From CAZGMN01 sp964645765 (lineage in GTDB: Bacteria; Acidobacteriota; Aminicenantia; Aminicenantales; Aminicenantaceae), in the NCBI GenBank assembly GCA_964645765.1, contig CAZYBE010000009.1, forward strand, positions 38,835-102,834: 64,000 bases of DNA, read 5' to 3'. The notes below the pieces were generated by a model. The model was not told where the DNA came from, did no database searches, and saw only the letters and a list, made by a program, of their open reading frames with translations. This document shows positions 8,911 through 18,097 of the stretch, piece after piece. The position numbers and the translations under genes are program-made. Every line of letters starts with the position of its first letter. Positions within the stretch are counted from its first letter, which is position 1.

Positions 8911-10020
8911 CTATTTTTCCCAGCGGACAGAGTAGCATTTGAGAACTTGAAATCCATCCTCTGTTTCTTCAATGGAATAGAGTTTTTCCCCCTTTATAAA
9001 ATGTTCTTCTCCCTTGAGCGCAAGCCTGGCTATGTAATTTCCCGCGGCGTCAAAGATGTCATGGAGATGTTCTCCCTTCGTCTTTCCTTTCTCAAAAGTT
9101 TCAACGAATATTCTTCCCTGCTCATCGAGAAAAAAATTGCGATAAGGCGGGAGAGCCTTGGGTAACTCAAGCCTGTCTCTGTAAGGAAAGCCAGACGGAA
9201 TCCTCTCCAGCATTTCTTTCTTATGCTCCTCGGTGACTTTGACTGGTTCGTACTCCTTCAAAATTCTTTTTATGACCTTCCCTTCTGAATTTAAAACCTT
9301 GATTTCATACTGGTCAAGGTTGCCGATAAGAATAGTGTCATCCTTTCCGACTCTATAAATTATAAACATGCTAAAAGGATTGATTTTTCCAGCCAAAATA
9401 TTCGATAAATCATAAGTGGAGATGGTAAAAAGAGGATTTAGCTCTTTATCGAATTTTTTTATTTCCCGGTTAATCTTGTTATTCACAAAAATGAAAACTT
9501 GAGCAATCATATTCCCTTGAGAATCGAGCTCCACGCCGGCTAAGCTAAAAAATGTGGCCGTTGAGATATTCCTCAGGAACTTTCCATCAAGAGAAAAAAA
9601 GATAAGTTTTCGATTTAAGGAATCATCGACCATAAGCTCCTTGTCCGGAGTGAGATGAATTCCGGCCGGCATGCTCATCTCCCCTGGTCCCTGTCCCTTC
9701 TTCCCGAAACTCCTCAGATATTTTCCCTTTTTGTCGAAAACTAAAATCTTATTTTCCTTTCCGTCGAGGAGATAGATGTTTCCTTCATCATCGACAGCGA
9801 TAGAGGAAATTTCGGAAAAAATTTCCTCTTCTTTCTTGCCTTCTCCTAAGGAGAATTCTTCCTTGAGAACGAGTTTTGCCGGCTCGCCTTTGGGAGGGGC
9901 AGGATTTTTCGGGTTAAAAACGACCTGGACTCCATTGATAGTCTTAACTTCAATCTTATCTGCTCCAGCCAGGCTGATGGAGATAAGGAAAATTAGAATA
10001 GCCCACAATAATTTTTTCAT
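8911..10020 (-). CDS. Exported six-bladed beta-propeller protein
   Basis: The 369-residue protein has an N-terminal signal peptide (MKKLLWAILIFLISISLAGA). Repeated propeller-blade sequences follow, such as ISSIAVDDEGNIYLLD, KILVFDKKGKYLRSFGKKGQ and GPGEM. The GKKGQGPGEM motif is the hallmark of the NHL/6-bladed beta-propeller proteins that are abundant in Aminicenantes and Bacteroidetes. It probably sits in the periplasm or on the cell surface; the ligand is unknown. The THEP1-like gene starts right after its stop. Confidence 0.82.
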   Translation of the reverse strand: MKKLLWAILIFLISISLAGADKIEVKTINGVQVVFNPKNPAPPKGEPAKLVLKEEFSLGEGKKEEEIFSEISSIAVDDEGNIYLLDGKENKILVFDKKGKYLRSFGKKGQGPGEMSMPAGIHLTPDKELMVDDSLNRKLIFFSLDGKFLRNISTATFFSLAGVELDSQGNMIAQVFIFVNNKINREIKKFDKELNPLFTISTYDLSNILAGKINPFSMFIIYRVGKDDTILIGNLDQYEIKVLNSEGKVIKRILKEYEPVKVTEEHKKEMLERIPSGFPYRDRLELPKALPPYRNFFLDEQGRIFVETFEKGKTKGEHLHDIFDAAGNYIARLALKGEEHFIKGEKLYSIEETEDGFQVLKCYSVRWEK

Positions 10021-10103
10021 TGCCCTGTTAGGAACCTTATATCAGAGGAAAAATTCGAAGTCAAACGGGAGGTAAGAGGCCAGAATAAACAAAAGTCAAT
10101 AAA

Positions 10104-11681
10104 TCACTTGATTTCTACGATTCTATCTTGAATCTTGTAATCGAGTATTTTGTATTTCTCAAGCCATTCCATAAGAGTCTGGTTCAAGGAAAAACCGGTA
10201 TCCTTTGTCTCAGCCAAAGGGAAGCCAAAGTATTTATCCTCGGCATGCCCGACCAAGTAATCATTGCTGACAACGGTATAGAGTTTTTGCGGCTGGAGAA
10301 GAGTGCCATGATTTTCTAAAACTTCTCCATCGGCCTCGATATAGTCCACTCTTTTTCCGTAAGGTCTTGCACCCTTAGGATAATATCTATATCTGAGGCC
10401 AGAAACCTGGAGCCTGTCCCAGCCCCTTTCCACATCATACTCGAGGGCATCCTTGATCTGCTGGCCTGTGAGTCTAAAGACAACAAGAGTGTTATGGAAG
10501 GGTGAAACATCAAAGACGTCGGATTTCCTCACCGGCCCAGCCTTGATATCCGCCCGGATTGCTCCATTGTTTTGAAGCCCGACCTGCGCCCATGTCTTCC
10601 AGCGCATGACATCAGTGATCCAGTCTCCGAGCCGGCTTTCGACCTGGGAGTTTTCTTTCGGATAATCACTTCTGTTAAGGTCAGCCTTAGCTTCTCCTAT
10701 GACTTTTGCGAATTCTATTCCGATAGAATCATCGACTTCCTTGACAAAAGCGGAAACTTGAGGAGACGGCTTCAAGTCAACATCAGCCCACAGCCATATC
10801 AATTTCTCTTCATAGCTCGTCACTCTGTGCTTCTTCACTTCCAGCTTCAGATAGCCCAGGGTTTGTTGATAACCCCAGGTCGATTGGACCAGGACTCCGT
10901 TGACTTTGTCGAATTTTCCATCGTTTGAGGCAACCAGAATGGCATCAATTCCCGCGACACTCCGGGCTATCCTTTCTGCCTCCTCGAATGAACAATGGGC
11001 GATGACGACAACCAGATCAGTCTTTTTATCAAGCTTCGGAATATAAGAATTGAGCGTGGGGACCATGGGCAGCACATCCAGGCCTTCAACGGCTTCTCTT
11101 CGAACCTCGGTCAAGAAATTCTCCTCCATGACTGCGATGACACCAACTTTAAGTTTCCCCAAGGTGAAGATGTGGAATGGCTCAGCCGGAAAGAGCTTTT
11201 TGTTATTTTCAAAGACAATGTTAGACATGAGCGTCGGAAACTTGGCCAGCTTTCTTAGCCTGACTGCATTCTGCTGGCCTTTATCAAAATCATGGTTCCC
11301 ATAAGACCAAACATCGTAGCCAACTCTGTTCAAGAATTCGATCATCGCCCCGCCAGACACATCTTTGTATTTTATGTCTGCAGCCAGAGTGCCGGTCAGC
11401 ATATCCCCTGTCTCAATAACCAGAACATTTTTTTCCTTGGCTCTGATTTCATTGATATAATGGCTGGCAGCCTCCATTCCTCCAACCAGTCTTTCCCTGT
11501 TATCGGCTTTGACCTTGTAGGATTTGTAAGTTCCATGAGTGTCGTTGGAGTGAATCAGGATCACGGATTCTGAAAACAAGGGGGAAATCGTGCCCAATAA
11601 GAAAATGAATACCAGAGCGATTGGAAAAATTTCTTTCTCCAGGAACAGACTCTCTCTTGCGGCTTTCATCTTTTTATCCAT
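10104..11681 (-). CDS. Exported 5'-nucleotidase/cyclic phosphodiesterase (UshA family)
   Basis: The 525-residue protein has a hydrophobic export segment (about residues 18-38) and then the calcineurin-like metallophosphatase domain. The metal-binding motifs are IHSNDTHG, ETGDMLTG, YGNHDFD and VVIAHCS. The second half is the 5'-nucleotidase C-terminal domain with LQNNGAIRADI and the substrate-contacting region SGLRYRYYPKG. UshA-type enzymes release phosphate and nucleosides from nucleotides in the periplasm. Length and domain order are normal. It stands alone on the minus strand. Confidence 0.9.
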   Translation of the reverse strand: MDKKMKAARESLFLEKEIFPIALVFIFLLGTISPLFSESVILIHSNDTHGTYKSYKVKADNRERLVGGMEAASHYINEIRAKEKNVLVIETGDMLTGTLAADIKYKDVSGGAMIEFLNRVGYDVWSYGNHDFDKGQQNAVRLRKLAKFPTLMSNIVFENNKKLFPAEPFHIFTLGKLKVGVIAVMEENFLTEVRREAVEGLDVLPMVPTLNSYIPKLDKKTDLVVVIAHCSFEEAERIARSVAGIDAILVASNDGKFDKVNGVLVQSTWGYQQTLGYLKLEVKKHRVTSYEEKLIWLWADVDLKPSPQVSAFVKEVDDSIGIEFAKVIGEAKADLNRSDYPKENSQVESRLGDWITDVMRWKTWAQVGLQNNGAIRADIKAGPVRKSDVFDVSPFHNTLVVFRLTGQQIKDALEYDVERGWDRLQVSGLRYRYYPKGARPYGKRVDYIEADGEVLENHGTLLQPQKLYTVVSNDYLVGHAEDKYFGFPLAETKDTGFSLNQTLMEWLEKYKILDYKIQDRIVEIK

Positions 11682-11790
11682 AAATGAAAATTATTGCATT
11701 CTGGCCGCACATTCTCAGGGCAACCTCTGTTTTCAGTTTCTATTAAAAAGCTTATAGCATAAAAAAGTCTTAATTTCAAAAATTATGTTT

Positions 11791-11875
11791 CAGCCTTTCA
11801 CACGGCTTCCTCACCACTCTGCCTTCGCCTATTAATACAAAACCTGCGTGTTTTTGAAACATCCAGCCTGATCTA
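11791..11875. repeat. Partial copy of the 6.4-kb palindromic repeat
   Basis: This stretch matches the right arm at 6540-6625: both contain CACCACTCTGCCTTCGCC, then CCTGCGTGTTTTTGAA, then CAGCCTG. It lies in the short gap downstream of the cyclase gene and is not coding. Confidence 0.75.
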
Positions 11876-11890
11876 TAACGTTGCTCTTCT

Positions 11891-12697
11891 TCAAGGAAGG
11901 ATGGCGAAAACCCGGGCCGGTGCGCCAGTCCCTTCGCTGATCGGAATCGGGATGACATAGAGCATTGCTCCTGTCAGAGGAAGCTTATCCAGATTGGCTA
12001 TATTCTCCAGAGCAAGTTTATTAGCGCCGCAGAGAATCTGATGAGCCTTAAAGTTCTTTGATTTTCCTCTATCTATGCTCGGCGTATCGATGGCAATTCC
12101 TCTGATGTTTCTCTCTTTTATTAAAAACTCAACGGATTGTGGCGAGAAGCCAGGAAAGCTGAGCTCGGGCAGAGCATCTTCGCCCTTCTTATCTGTTCCC
12201 AGAACTTTTTCCTTATCTGGATAATATTTTGTATCTATGCCAGTGTACATGATGACCCAGGCGCCGTCTGGAATCTTTCCGTAGCTTTTCTCCCAGCCTT
12301 TTATATCGTCGACAGCAAGAAGGTAATCCCGGTTTTTCTCACACTTGCGGCTCACATCAATCTTAACCGCTGGCCCAATCCATTCCTCTAAAGGAATCTG
12401 TTCTGCTGTTCGTCCGTTTCGGGCAAAATGAATGGGCGCATCGACATGAGTTCCTCCATGCTCCGAGGCACTGAAATTGTTGGAAGCATACCACCAGCCT
12501 CCCTTGGTCTCTCCCCAGGAAAGCTTCTCGAGGACGAATGACTTTGCGGTTGGCCAGTAAATCGTGCTTCCATCGAAGGGATAGGTCATATCCAGCAATT
12601 TTCCCTTAAAGTCATAGGCTAACAAGAATGCGGCAATTGAAAAGCCAATGATAAAAAGCATAGCCGATGTTCTTAAAAAATTGGCCACTCTCTTCAT
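11891..12697 (-). CDS. Exported cyclase-family (kynurenine-formamidase-like) metal-dependent hydrolase
   Basis: The 268-residue protein has an N-terminal hydrophobic segment (MLFIIGFSIAAFLLAY, residues ~13-28) and then a cyclase domain. The metal-binding motif HGGTHVDAPIHF is present (about residue 82), with a later conserved GIAIDTPSID. The family (PF04199) includes kynurenine formamidase and polyketide cyclases; members cleave amides or cyclise substrates using two metal ions. The export signal makes a housekeeping KynB role less likely. Substrate unknown. Confidence 0.82.
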   Translation of the reverse strand: MKRVANFLRTSAMLFIIGFSIAAFLLAYDFKGKLLDMTYPFDGSTIYWPTAKSFVLEKLSWGETKGGWWYASNNFSASEHGGTHVDAPIHFARNGRTAEQIPLEEWIGPAVKIDVSRKCEKNRDYLLAVDDIKGWEKSYGKIPDGAWVIMYTGIDTKYYPDKEKVLGTDKKGEDALPELSFPGFSPQSVEFLIKERNIRGIAIDTPSIDRGKSKNFKAHQILCGANKLALENIANLDKLPLTGAMLYVIPIPISEGTGAPARVFAILP

Positions 12698-13029
12698 CTC
12701 AAGCCCTCCTTTATTGATTGTCGAAAAATATATTAAGTTTTAGTTTGGACAAAATCAATTGCCTCTCAAAATGTGAAGGCACATTCGCCGGTGGTAAGCC
12801 GCATTATGGCTCAGGCAATTTCAGATGCTTGGTGCTTTGTACTTGCGGGCCGAGCTAATCGGCAAATCTCAGGCGGCTGCGCCTCAAGGCCTCACCTTGC
12901 AAGGCAAAGACTCAAAATGCAATTTTACAGGGAATAAGGGAAATAAAACAGCTTAACGTTTATTTTCTTAGCGAGATTCGTGTCTAAAAAAGACGGTGAC
13001 AGAGACAGCGTAATTCACTTTTAAAGGAA
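12698..13029. other. Gene-free 332-bp gap with a GC-rich centre
   Basis: The stretch holds the ribosome-binding region of the cyclase gene (AAGGAGGG on the minus strand just above 12697) and a GC-rich block at about 12790-12900 with short self-complementary pieces (GGCGGCTGCGCC). No ORF with recognisable features was found. It may be another decayed repeat. Confidence 0.4.
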
Positions 13030-13332
13030 TTACTTTCTAAATTCCCTGCCTCCACCTCTGTCGGAAAACTTATCTTCTCTTCTCTGCGCTCTGCTCACTC
13101 TGAGTTTCCTGGATTTCAATTCCTGACCGTCAAGCGTCTCTATCGCTTTTTGCGCCGCTTCGTCAGACTCAAACTCTGCAAACCCAAAACCTTTTGACCT
13201 TCCGGAAAATTTGTCCCTGATGAGCTTTAATTCTTTGACTTCCAGTCCTTTTTCCTCCAGGATTCTCTGAAGCTCCTCTTCAGTCACGCTGTATTCCACG
13301 TTCCCGATATAAATCTTTTTTTCTTCTTCCAT
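13030..13332 (-). CDS. RNA-recognition-motif (RRM) RNA-binding protein
   Basis: The 100-residue protein begins at the ATG at 13332, preceded by GAGGAG; an upstream in-frame ATG is poorly placed. It is a single RRM with RNP2 KIYIGNV at residues ~6-12 and RNP1 RSKGFGFAEF at ~46-55, followed by a basic, glycine-rich tail (RRED...RGGGREFRK). Such stand-alone bacterial RRM proteins resemble the cyanobacterial cold-inducible Rbp group and bind single-stranded RNA. The gene is monocistronic. Confidence 0.92.
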   Translation of the reverse strand: MEEEKKIYIGNVEYSVTEEELQRILEEKGLEVKELKLIRDKFSGRSKGFGFAEFESDEAAQKAIETLDGQELKSRKLRVSRAQRREDKFSDRGGGREFRK

Positions 13333-13679
13333 CGTAACTCCTCTTAAAAAAACCAACCCTAAACATTAACTTTTCTTCATTCCTTTATCTTACATTCACT
13401 CTCCTTTTAAAAACGAATTACGCTATAAAAATTTTCATTTATATGAGTCTGAGTCTTATCCCCTTTCTCTTGAAATCCTGAATCTTTTTATCTGTCTTTG
13501 AATTTTTTTTATGCTCGTTTCCAAAGCCGTTCTTTCCATAAAAAGACTCAATTATACTATTATCCTTTAATAATTCAAGAAAAATTTGATGCTCCTAACT
13601 CCTTATCAACATCGAACAAAATGTATTATAATAAGGCGCCAAATGCAACTTCCAGCAAAGATAACACAAGGAGGGCCGA
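13333..13679. promoter_or_regulatory. 347-bp divergent gap with a candidate sigma-70 promoter for the GH127 gene
   Basis: Between the RRM gene and the GH127 gene the best promoter reading on the plus strand is TTATCA (13603-13608) and TATAAT (13627-13632), 18 bases apart. A strong ribosome-binding site (AAGGAGGG) lies just before the ATG at 13680. Nothing else coding was found. Confidence 0.45.
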
Positions 13680-15710
13680 ATGAAATATGCCATGACTTCT
13701 TTAGCCTTGCTCCTCTTGTTTACAGTCATGCTTCTTAGAACAACTACAGGACAAAGAGCATCATCAGCCGAGATTGAGATGGCGAAGACTCCGCCAGCCG
13801 CAGGCGCCAACAGCTGTTATGTTTCGAACCGTCCTCCGCTTCTGCCAAATCCTCTTGTCAAGCTGCCGATTGGAAGCATCGAGCCGAGAGGCTGGCTGCT
13901 GAGCCAGCTTCAGTTGATGAGGAGCGGGTTCACCGGCCGGCTGGCTGAACTGAGCAAATTCCTTAAAGACGACAGCGGCTGGCTGGCGATGAAGGGACGA
14001 GGCTGGGAGGAGATGCCTTACTGGCTCAAAGGCTATGGTGACCTGGGATATGTCCTTAGAGATCCTGAGATCATCGCTAAAGCAAAAAAATGGCTTGATG
14101 CCGCTCTTTCCAGTCAGCAGCCTGACGGCTATTTCGGGTCGCCTGGGAACAAGGAGAACCACGACCTCTGGCCGAACATGGTCATGCTCTTTGCCCTCCA
14201 GAGTCTTTATGAAGCAACTGGAGATGAGCGCGTCATCCCTTTCATGACACGTTATTTCCGCTACGAGCTCAACCTGCCTGATGAGCATCTGCTTGCGGGA
14301 AGCTGGCAGAAGCTGCGCGGCGGCGATAACCTGGAGAGCATCTATTGGCTTTACAACAGGACAGGGGAAAAATTTCTGATCGACTTAGGCCGGCGGCTTT
14401 TCGAGCGAACTTCTGACTGGACGAGCGATATCCTCAACGCGGAAAGAGACAAAAAATGGGAGGCAAGCTCTTTTTACCATGGAGTCAACATCGCCATGGG
14501 CATTCGCCAGCCTGGCGTTTACTACCAGCAGTCAAAGGATAAAAAGTACATCGAGGCTGTGGAGAAAAATTACAGAATGATCATGGATGAATACGGACAG
14601 GAGCCAGGCGGGATGTTCGGAGCTGATGAGAATATCCGTCCCGGGTGTGGCGACCCGCGGCAGGCTGCAGAGACATGCTCGATGGTCGAGTTCATGTACT
14701 CCAATGAGTCGCTGCTGAAAATCACAGGAGAGATACGGTATGCAGAAAGGTGCGAGGAGATTGCTTATAATTCTCTTCCGGCGTCCATGACTCCTGACTT
14801 GAAAGCCCTCCATTATCTGACTGCGCCTAATCTTATATCCTGCGACAGCTCTGGAGAGCATGACTTCCAGAACGACGGCACACTGGTTTCTTATGACCCA
14901 TGGAGTTATCGTTGCTGCCAGCATAACGTTGCTTTTGGCTGGCCTTATTTTGCCGAACATCTCTGGCTGGCAACACTGGACAACGGCCTGGCTGCAGTTC
15001 TTTATGCGCCCTCTCAGGTCAAGGCCAAAGTCGGTGATGGAATAGAGGTTCGAATTGCCGAGGATACCTGGTATCCATTCGGAGATTCTATTGATTTTAA
15101 GCTCTGGCTCGACAGACCTGTTGAGTTCCCTCTCTATCTTCGAATCCCGGAATGGTGTCAGAAGGCGAGAATACTCATCAACGAAAAACCCATGGATGCC
15201 AATCTTCTGGCCGGTCAATATGTGGTCATCAAGCGTCAGTGGAGAAACTCCGACCGGGTCAGGTTAGAACTTCCGATGAGAATCGAAACTCGAACATGGA
15301 AAAAGATTGGAGATGCTGTCTCGGTGAGAAGAGGACCGCTGTGGTACTCACTCAAGATTGGTGAGGAATGGAAGCGCTACGCAGGAACGGATGAATGGCC
15401 AGCCTGGGAGATTCTTCCCACAACTCCCTGGAATTATGGCCTTTTGCTCGACCCTGCAAAGCCAGATGCATCGATTGTCCTTCAAAGCCAGAAGCCACCC
15501 GCTTACCAGCCTTTTGAACCAGAAGCAGCGCCGATAATTCTCAAGGCAAAAGCCAAGCGAATTCCCCAGTGGCAGGCAGAGCGGAAAATGGTGGGCAAGG
15601 TTCCGCCAAGCCCGATTAAATCCGACCAACCAATCGAAGAGATTACCTTAATTCCCATGGGCTGCGCCCGATTGCGCATCTCGGTTTTTCCAACCATTGA
15701 AATGCGCTGA
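13680..15710 (+). CDS. Exported GH127/DUF1680 glycoside hydrolase (beta-L-arabinofuranosidase-like)
   Basis: The 676-residue protein has a signal peptide (MTSLALLLLFTVMLLRT near the start). It continues with an (alpha/alpha)6-barrel domain (IEPRGWLLSQLQLM, WEEMPYWLKGYGDLGY) and C-terminal beta domains. The zinc-thiolate site known in HypBA1 of Bifidobacterium is intact: E331 and C333 in ETCSMVEF, and the Cys pair C412-C413 in YRCCQHN, one of which is the nucleophile in that family. Family members release arabinofuranose or related sugars from plant glycans and glycoproteins. It is preceded by a strong Shine-Dalgarno and stands alone. Confidence 0.9.
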   Translation: MKYAMTSLALLLLFTVMLLRTTTGQRASSAEIEMAKTPPAAGANSCYVSNRPPLLPNPLVKLPIGSIEPRGWLLSQLQLMRSGFTGRLAELSKFLKDDSGWLAMKGRGWEEMPYWLKGYGDLGYVLRDPEIIAKAKKWLDAALSSQQPDGYFGSPGNKENHDLWPNMVMLFALQSLYEATGDERVIPFMTRYFRYELNLPDEHLLAGSWQKLRGGDNLESIYWLYNRTGEKFLIDLGRRLFERTSDWTSDILNAERDKKWEASSFYHGVNIAMGIRQPGVYYQQSKDKKYIEAVEKNYRMIMDEYGQEPGGMFGADENIRPGCGDPRQAAETCSMVEFMYSNESLLKITGEIRYAERCEEIAYNSLPASMTPDLKALHYLTAPNLISCDSSGEHDFQNDGTLVSYDPWSYRCCQHNVAFGWPYFAEHLWLATLDNGLAAVLYAPSQVKAKVGDGIEVRIAEDTWYPFGDSIDFKLWLDRPVEFPLYLRIPEWCQKARILINEKPMDANLLAGQYVVIKRQWRNSDRVRLELPMRIETRTWKKIGDAVSVRRGPLWYSLKIGEEWKRYAGTDEWPAWEILPTTPWNYGLLLDPAKPDASIVLQSQKPPAYQPFEPEAAPIILKAKAKRIPQWQAERKMVGKVPPSPIKSDQPIEEITLIPMGCARLRISVFPTIEMR

Positions 15711-15754
15711 AAAAAAGCCAAACCCCAGAAGTGATAAAAAAAAGGGGAAAGGCT

Positions 15755-15924
15755 CAATAGTGTCCCAATGAATTTGGAATAAAAATAACTGTATTTATAT
15801 TATTGAAGTTAAAATTAAAAAAATAAGAATATAGATTCAAATCGATAACAGTTATTTTGTGCTTTAACATATTGGAATTAATTAAATTACAGACAAATTA
15901 AATTTCAACGTTGGGACACTATTG
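15755..15924. repeat. 170-bp AT-rich element with 14-bp terminal inverted repeats
   Basis: The left end CAATAGTGTCCCAA (15755-15768) and the right end TTGGGACACTATTG (15911-15924) are exact reverse complements. The interior is very AT-rich and has no ORF. The structure is that of a small non-autonomous element; no target-site duplication could be assigned with confidence. Confidence 0.65.
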
Positions 15925-15960
15925 GGACAGGCTACTTTTTCAAAAAAGTTGCCGGTCCCC
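15924..15960. terminator. GGGAC-type hairpin followed by a T-run
   Basis: GGGACAGGCTACTTTTT pairs imperfectly with AAAAAAGTTGCCGGTCCC, and a run of T residues follows on the plus strand. It is one of several GGGGAC...GTCCCC hairpins in the window and may serve convergent transcripts. Confidence 0.5.
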
Positions 15961-15997
15961 TTTTTCTTATTATACGAGACTAATCAGCTTTAATTTC

Positions 15998-16087
15998 TTA
16001 TTCTTTCCGGGAAAAACGAAGGTAAAGATAGAATGTCAAGCCGAAGGAAATGAGGAGAATGACTAAAGGAATTAAAATACCCCACAT
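15998..16087 (-). CDS. 29-residue single-pass membrane peptide
   Basis: The ORF reads MWGILIPLVILLISFGLTF then YLYLRFSRKE, one hydrophobic helix with a basic C-terminal end. An AAGGA ribosome-binding site lies about six bases upstream inside the end of the previous mini-gene, and the intergenic gap is only two bases. It is the last of four genes beginning with the sodium:solute symporter. The function is unknown; an accessory or stabilising role for the transporter is inferred from position. Confidence 0.6.
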   Translation of the reverse strand: MWGILIPLVILLISFGLTFYLYLRFSRKE

Positions 16088-16089
16088 AG

Positions 16090-16206
16090 CTATTCCTTTT
16101 TGCCCTTGTGTTTTGCCCGGTACGAAAAATAAGCGAGCAGCAGGCCCAGAAATGAAAATAAATAAGCAATTGACATACCTAAGACAACAGCTAAATTTTG
16201 GCTCAT
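16090..16206 (-). CDS. 38-residue single-pass membrane peptide
   Basis: The ORF begins MSQNLAVVLGMSIAYLF, has one hydrophobic helix, and ends with a basic tail (RAKHKGKKE). Its ATG follows directly on the stop of the 96-residue gene (TAAATG) and GGAGGAG overlaps that stop, so translation is very likely coupled. Too short for usual gene calling. Context: sodium symporter operon. Confidence 0.62.
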   Translation of the reverse strand: MSQNLAVVLGMSIAYLFSFLGLLLAYFSYRAKHKGKKE

Positions 16207-16497
16207 TTACTCCTCCCACCTGGCGATTTTTTCCAAATCCTCGAGGTATTTTTTCTGCTTGGCCTCATAATCCTCTGAGATTGCCTTGAGCTTAGGGTCG
16301 ATGATTTTGAACATTACTACAAACAATACTACACCCACGCCTAATATAACCCAGCCGTACCAGAGTAAAAGCAGGCTGAGCGCCACTCCTAAAGCCAGCA
16401 GGAAATAGACCAGCGGGGAAATGATAAAAGCTAAATAATCTTCCTTGCTCCACCGGTCTGCTTCCTGAGCCGTCCATTTCTTTTTTATCCAACCCAT
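16207..16497 (-). CDS. 96-residue two-helix membrane protein linked to the symporter
   Basis: The start at 16497 (MGWIKKKWTAQEADRW) is chosen because AAGGAGGG lies just upstream, overlapping the symporter stop. Two hydrophobic helices (about residues 24-42 and 44-62) are followed by a charged, probably helical tail (YEAKQKKYLEDLEK). Small membrane partners are known for some sodium:solute symporters, such as YhdT with PanF and YjcH with ActP. No homology to those is claimed. Confidence 0.7.
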   Translation of the reverse strand: MGWIKKKWTAQEADRWSKEDYLAFIISPLVYFLLALGVALSLLLLWYGWVILGVGVVLFVVMFKIIDPKLKAISEDYEAKQKKYLEDLEKIARWEE

Positions 16498-16498
16498 T

Positions 16499-18097
16499 TT
16501 AATTCCCTCCTTCAATTTTTTTCTCATCCCTCTGCAATAACCCTCTCCTCTCAGCTTCCTCACGCACAGGCCTCCACCAACCCAGCGGCCTGGACATGAC
16601 ATAATATTTGACCAGGCGGTCCATAGCTTCAGGTTTGGTCAGAAAGGTCATGGGAAGATAGATCAAAGCTCCAAGAACCATCATGATCCAGAACTGGAGA
16701 TAATCAGGAAGTGGTCGGATGACATGGAACCCGGGAAGGATCCAGACGATGAGCCAGCTCAATCCCAGGTTGGCTATCCAGGAGGAAAGGTATCCCCAGG
16801 AATTGAAGCGCCACCAGACGACCTGAAGAATGGAAGGAAGCCAGATACCTGCTGCCATTATCCACAGGGCAAAGATAAGCCACTGGGTTATGTCCTTCAT
16901 CATTGAGCCGTAGAGAAAAGAGCCTAGAAGAAGAATAAGAGTAGAGATTCTCCCTACCCAGATAAGCTCTTTCTCACCTGCCTTGGGCCTTAAATAGTGG
17001 TGGTAGAGGTCACGCGTTGCATAGGAAGCGCCGAGGTTAAGATGGGTGGCGATTGTTGAGATGTGGATAGCCACGATAGCGGCAAAGAAAAAGCCGATCA
17101 GACCGACGGGTAAGATTTCAAAGCCAAGCCGATACCAGGCCATGTTATATTCGACCGGTGATTGAATATGAGGATACAGCGAAAAAAAGGCAAGGACAGC
17201 CACAGCCCAGATAGAGTTGCGGACGACGATCAATGCCGAGCCAGCCCAGATGCAGTAGCTTGCATCGCGCACGGTTTTGGCTGACTGGATACGCTGAGCT
17301 TCAGGATACCAGTCGATGGAAGTTCCCATGCCAAAGCCTCCGATGATTGCAATAACCAGCATCGTTAAAAACCAGACAAGGGGAAAATCGCCTGAGGTCA
17401 ATCCGGTAAAAGCGAAGGGGTTCAACCGCCAGCTTTGACCCAAAGAGCTAAGTTTCGCCGTGATGACTTGAGGTCCGCCTGCAGCCACGATTCCCCATAT
17501 GGAAACAAGGGCGATGGCAAAAAAGGCGATCACACCCTGCTGGAAATCGGCCATGACCACTCCCCAGTAGCCGGCTGCCAAGACATAGATGGCACAGAGT
17601 GAGGAAAAAAGGACGAGTCCTATCCAATCCGGCCAGCGGAAAATATAATGACAGAGCTTGCCCATGGCGATTCCCACCCAGCCAAGGACAAACATGTTCA
17701 TGAACACCTGCCAGCCGCCAATCCATCCACGGAGAAGCTCTGCTCCCAAGCCGGAGAAGCGGAGAGTTTGCCATTCAGCCTGGGTGTAGGCCAGCGAGCG
17801 GCGAAAGATTCTGGTCGAGGCGAAGGCAGAAATCGCGCACCAGGCAGAGAAAAAGGTGTACCAGATGCCCCTCAGGCCATACTTATAAATGACTCCGCTG
17901 ACCCAAATCGGCGTATCTGTTGCCGTGTGGGTGGCATAGACCGAGGAAGCAGGCAGCCACCAGGGGAGACCGCGGCCGGCCAGGAAGAAATCGGCCATCG
18001 ACCTCTTTCCCAGCCTGTAGAAGAGAATGCCGCAGAAAACCATCATGACAACATAGACAACAAGCCAGAACCAATCGAGGAATTTAAAAACAACCAT
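16499..18097 (-). CDS. Sodium:solute symporter (SSS family)
   Basis: The 532-residue protein (ATG at 18097, with AGAGG upstream) has about 13 predicted membrane helices. SSS-family features include FFLAGRGLPWWLPASSVYATHT in the first helices, GFGMGTSIDWYPEAQRI in the middle, and HLNLGASYATRDLYHHYLRP. This family couples sodium entry to uptake of sugars, organic acids, amino acids or vitamins. It heads a four-gene minus-strand operon with three small membrane-protein genes. With glycosidases nearby, sugar uptake is plausible but not shown. Confidence 0.9.
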   Translation of the reverse strand: MVVFKFLDWFWLVVYVVMMVFCGILFYRLGKRSMADFFLAGRGLPWWLPASSVYATHTATDTPIWVSGVIYKYGLRGIWYTFFSAWCAISAFASTRIFRRSLAYTQAEWQTLRFSGLGAELLRGWIGGWQVFMNMFVLGWVGIAMGKLCHYIFRWPDWIGLVLFSSLCAIYVLAAGYWGVVMADFQQGVIAFFAIALVSIWGIVAAGGPQVITAKLSSLGQSWRLNPFAFTGLTSGDFPLVWFLTMLVIAIIGGFGMGTSIDWYPEAQRIQSAKTVRDASYCIWAGSALIVVRNSIWAVAVLAFFSLYPHIQSPVEYNMAWYRLGFEILPVGLIGFFFAAIVAIHISTIATHLNLGASYATRDLYHHYLRPKAGEKELIWVGRISTLILLLGSFLYGSMMKDITQWLIFALWIMAAGIWLPSILQVVWWRFNSWGYLSSWIANLGLSWLIVWILPGFHVIRPLPDYLQFWIMMVLGALIYLPMTFLTKPEAMDRLVKYYVMSRPLGWWRPVREEAERRGLLQRDEKKIEGGN

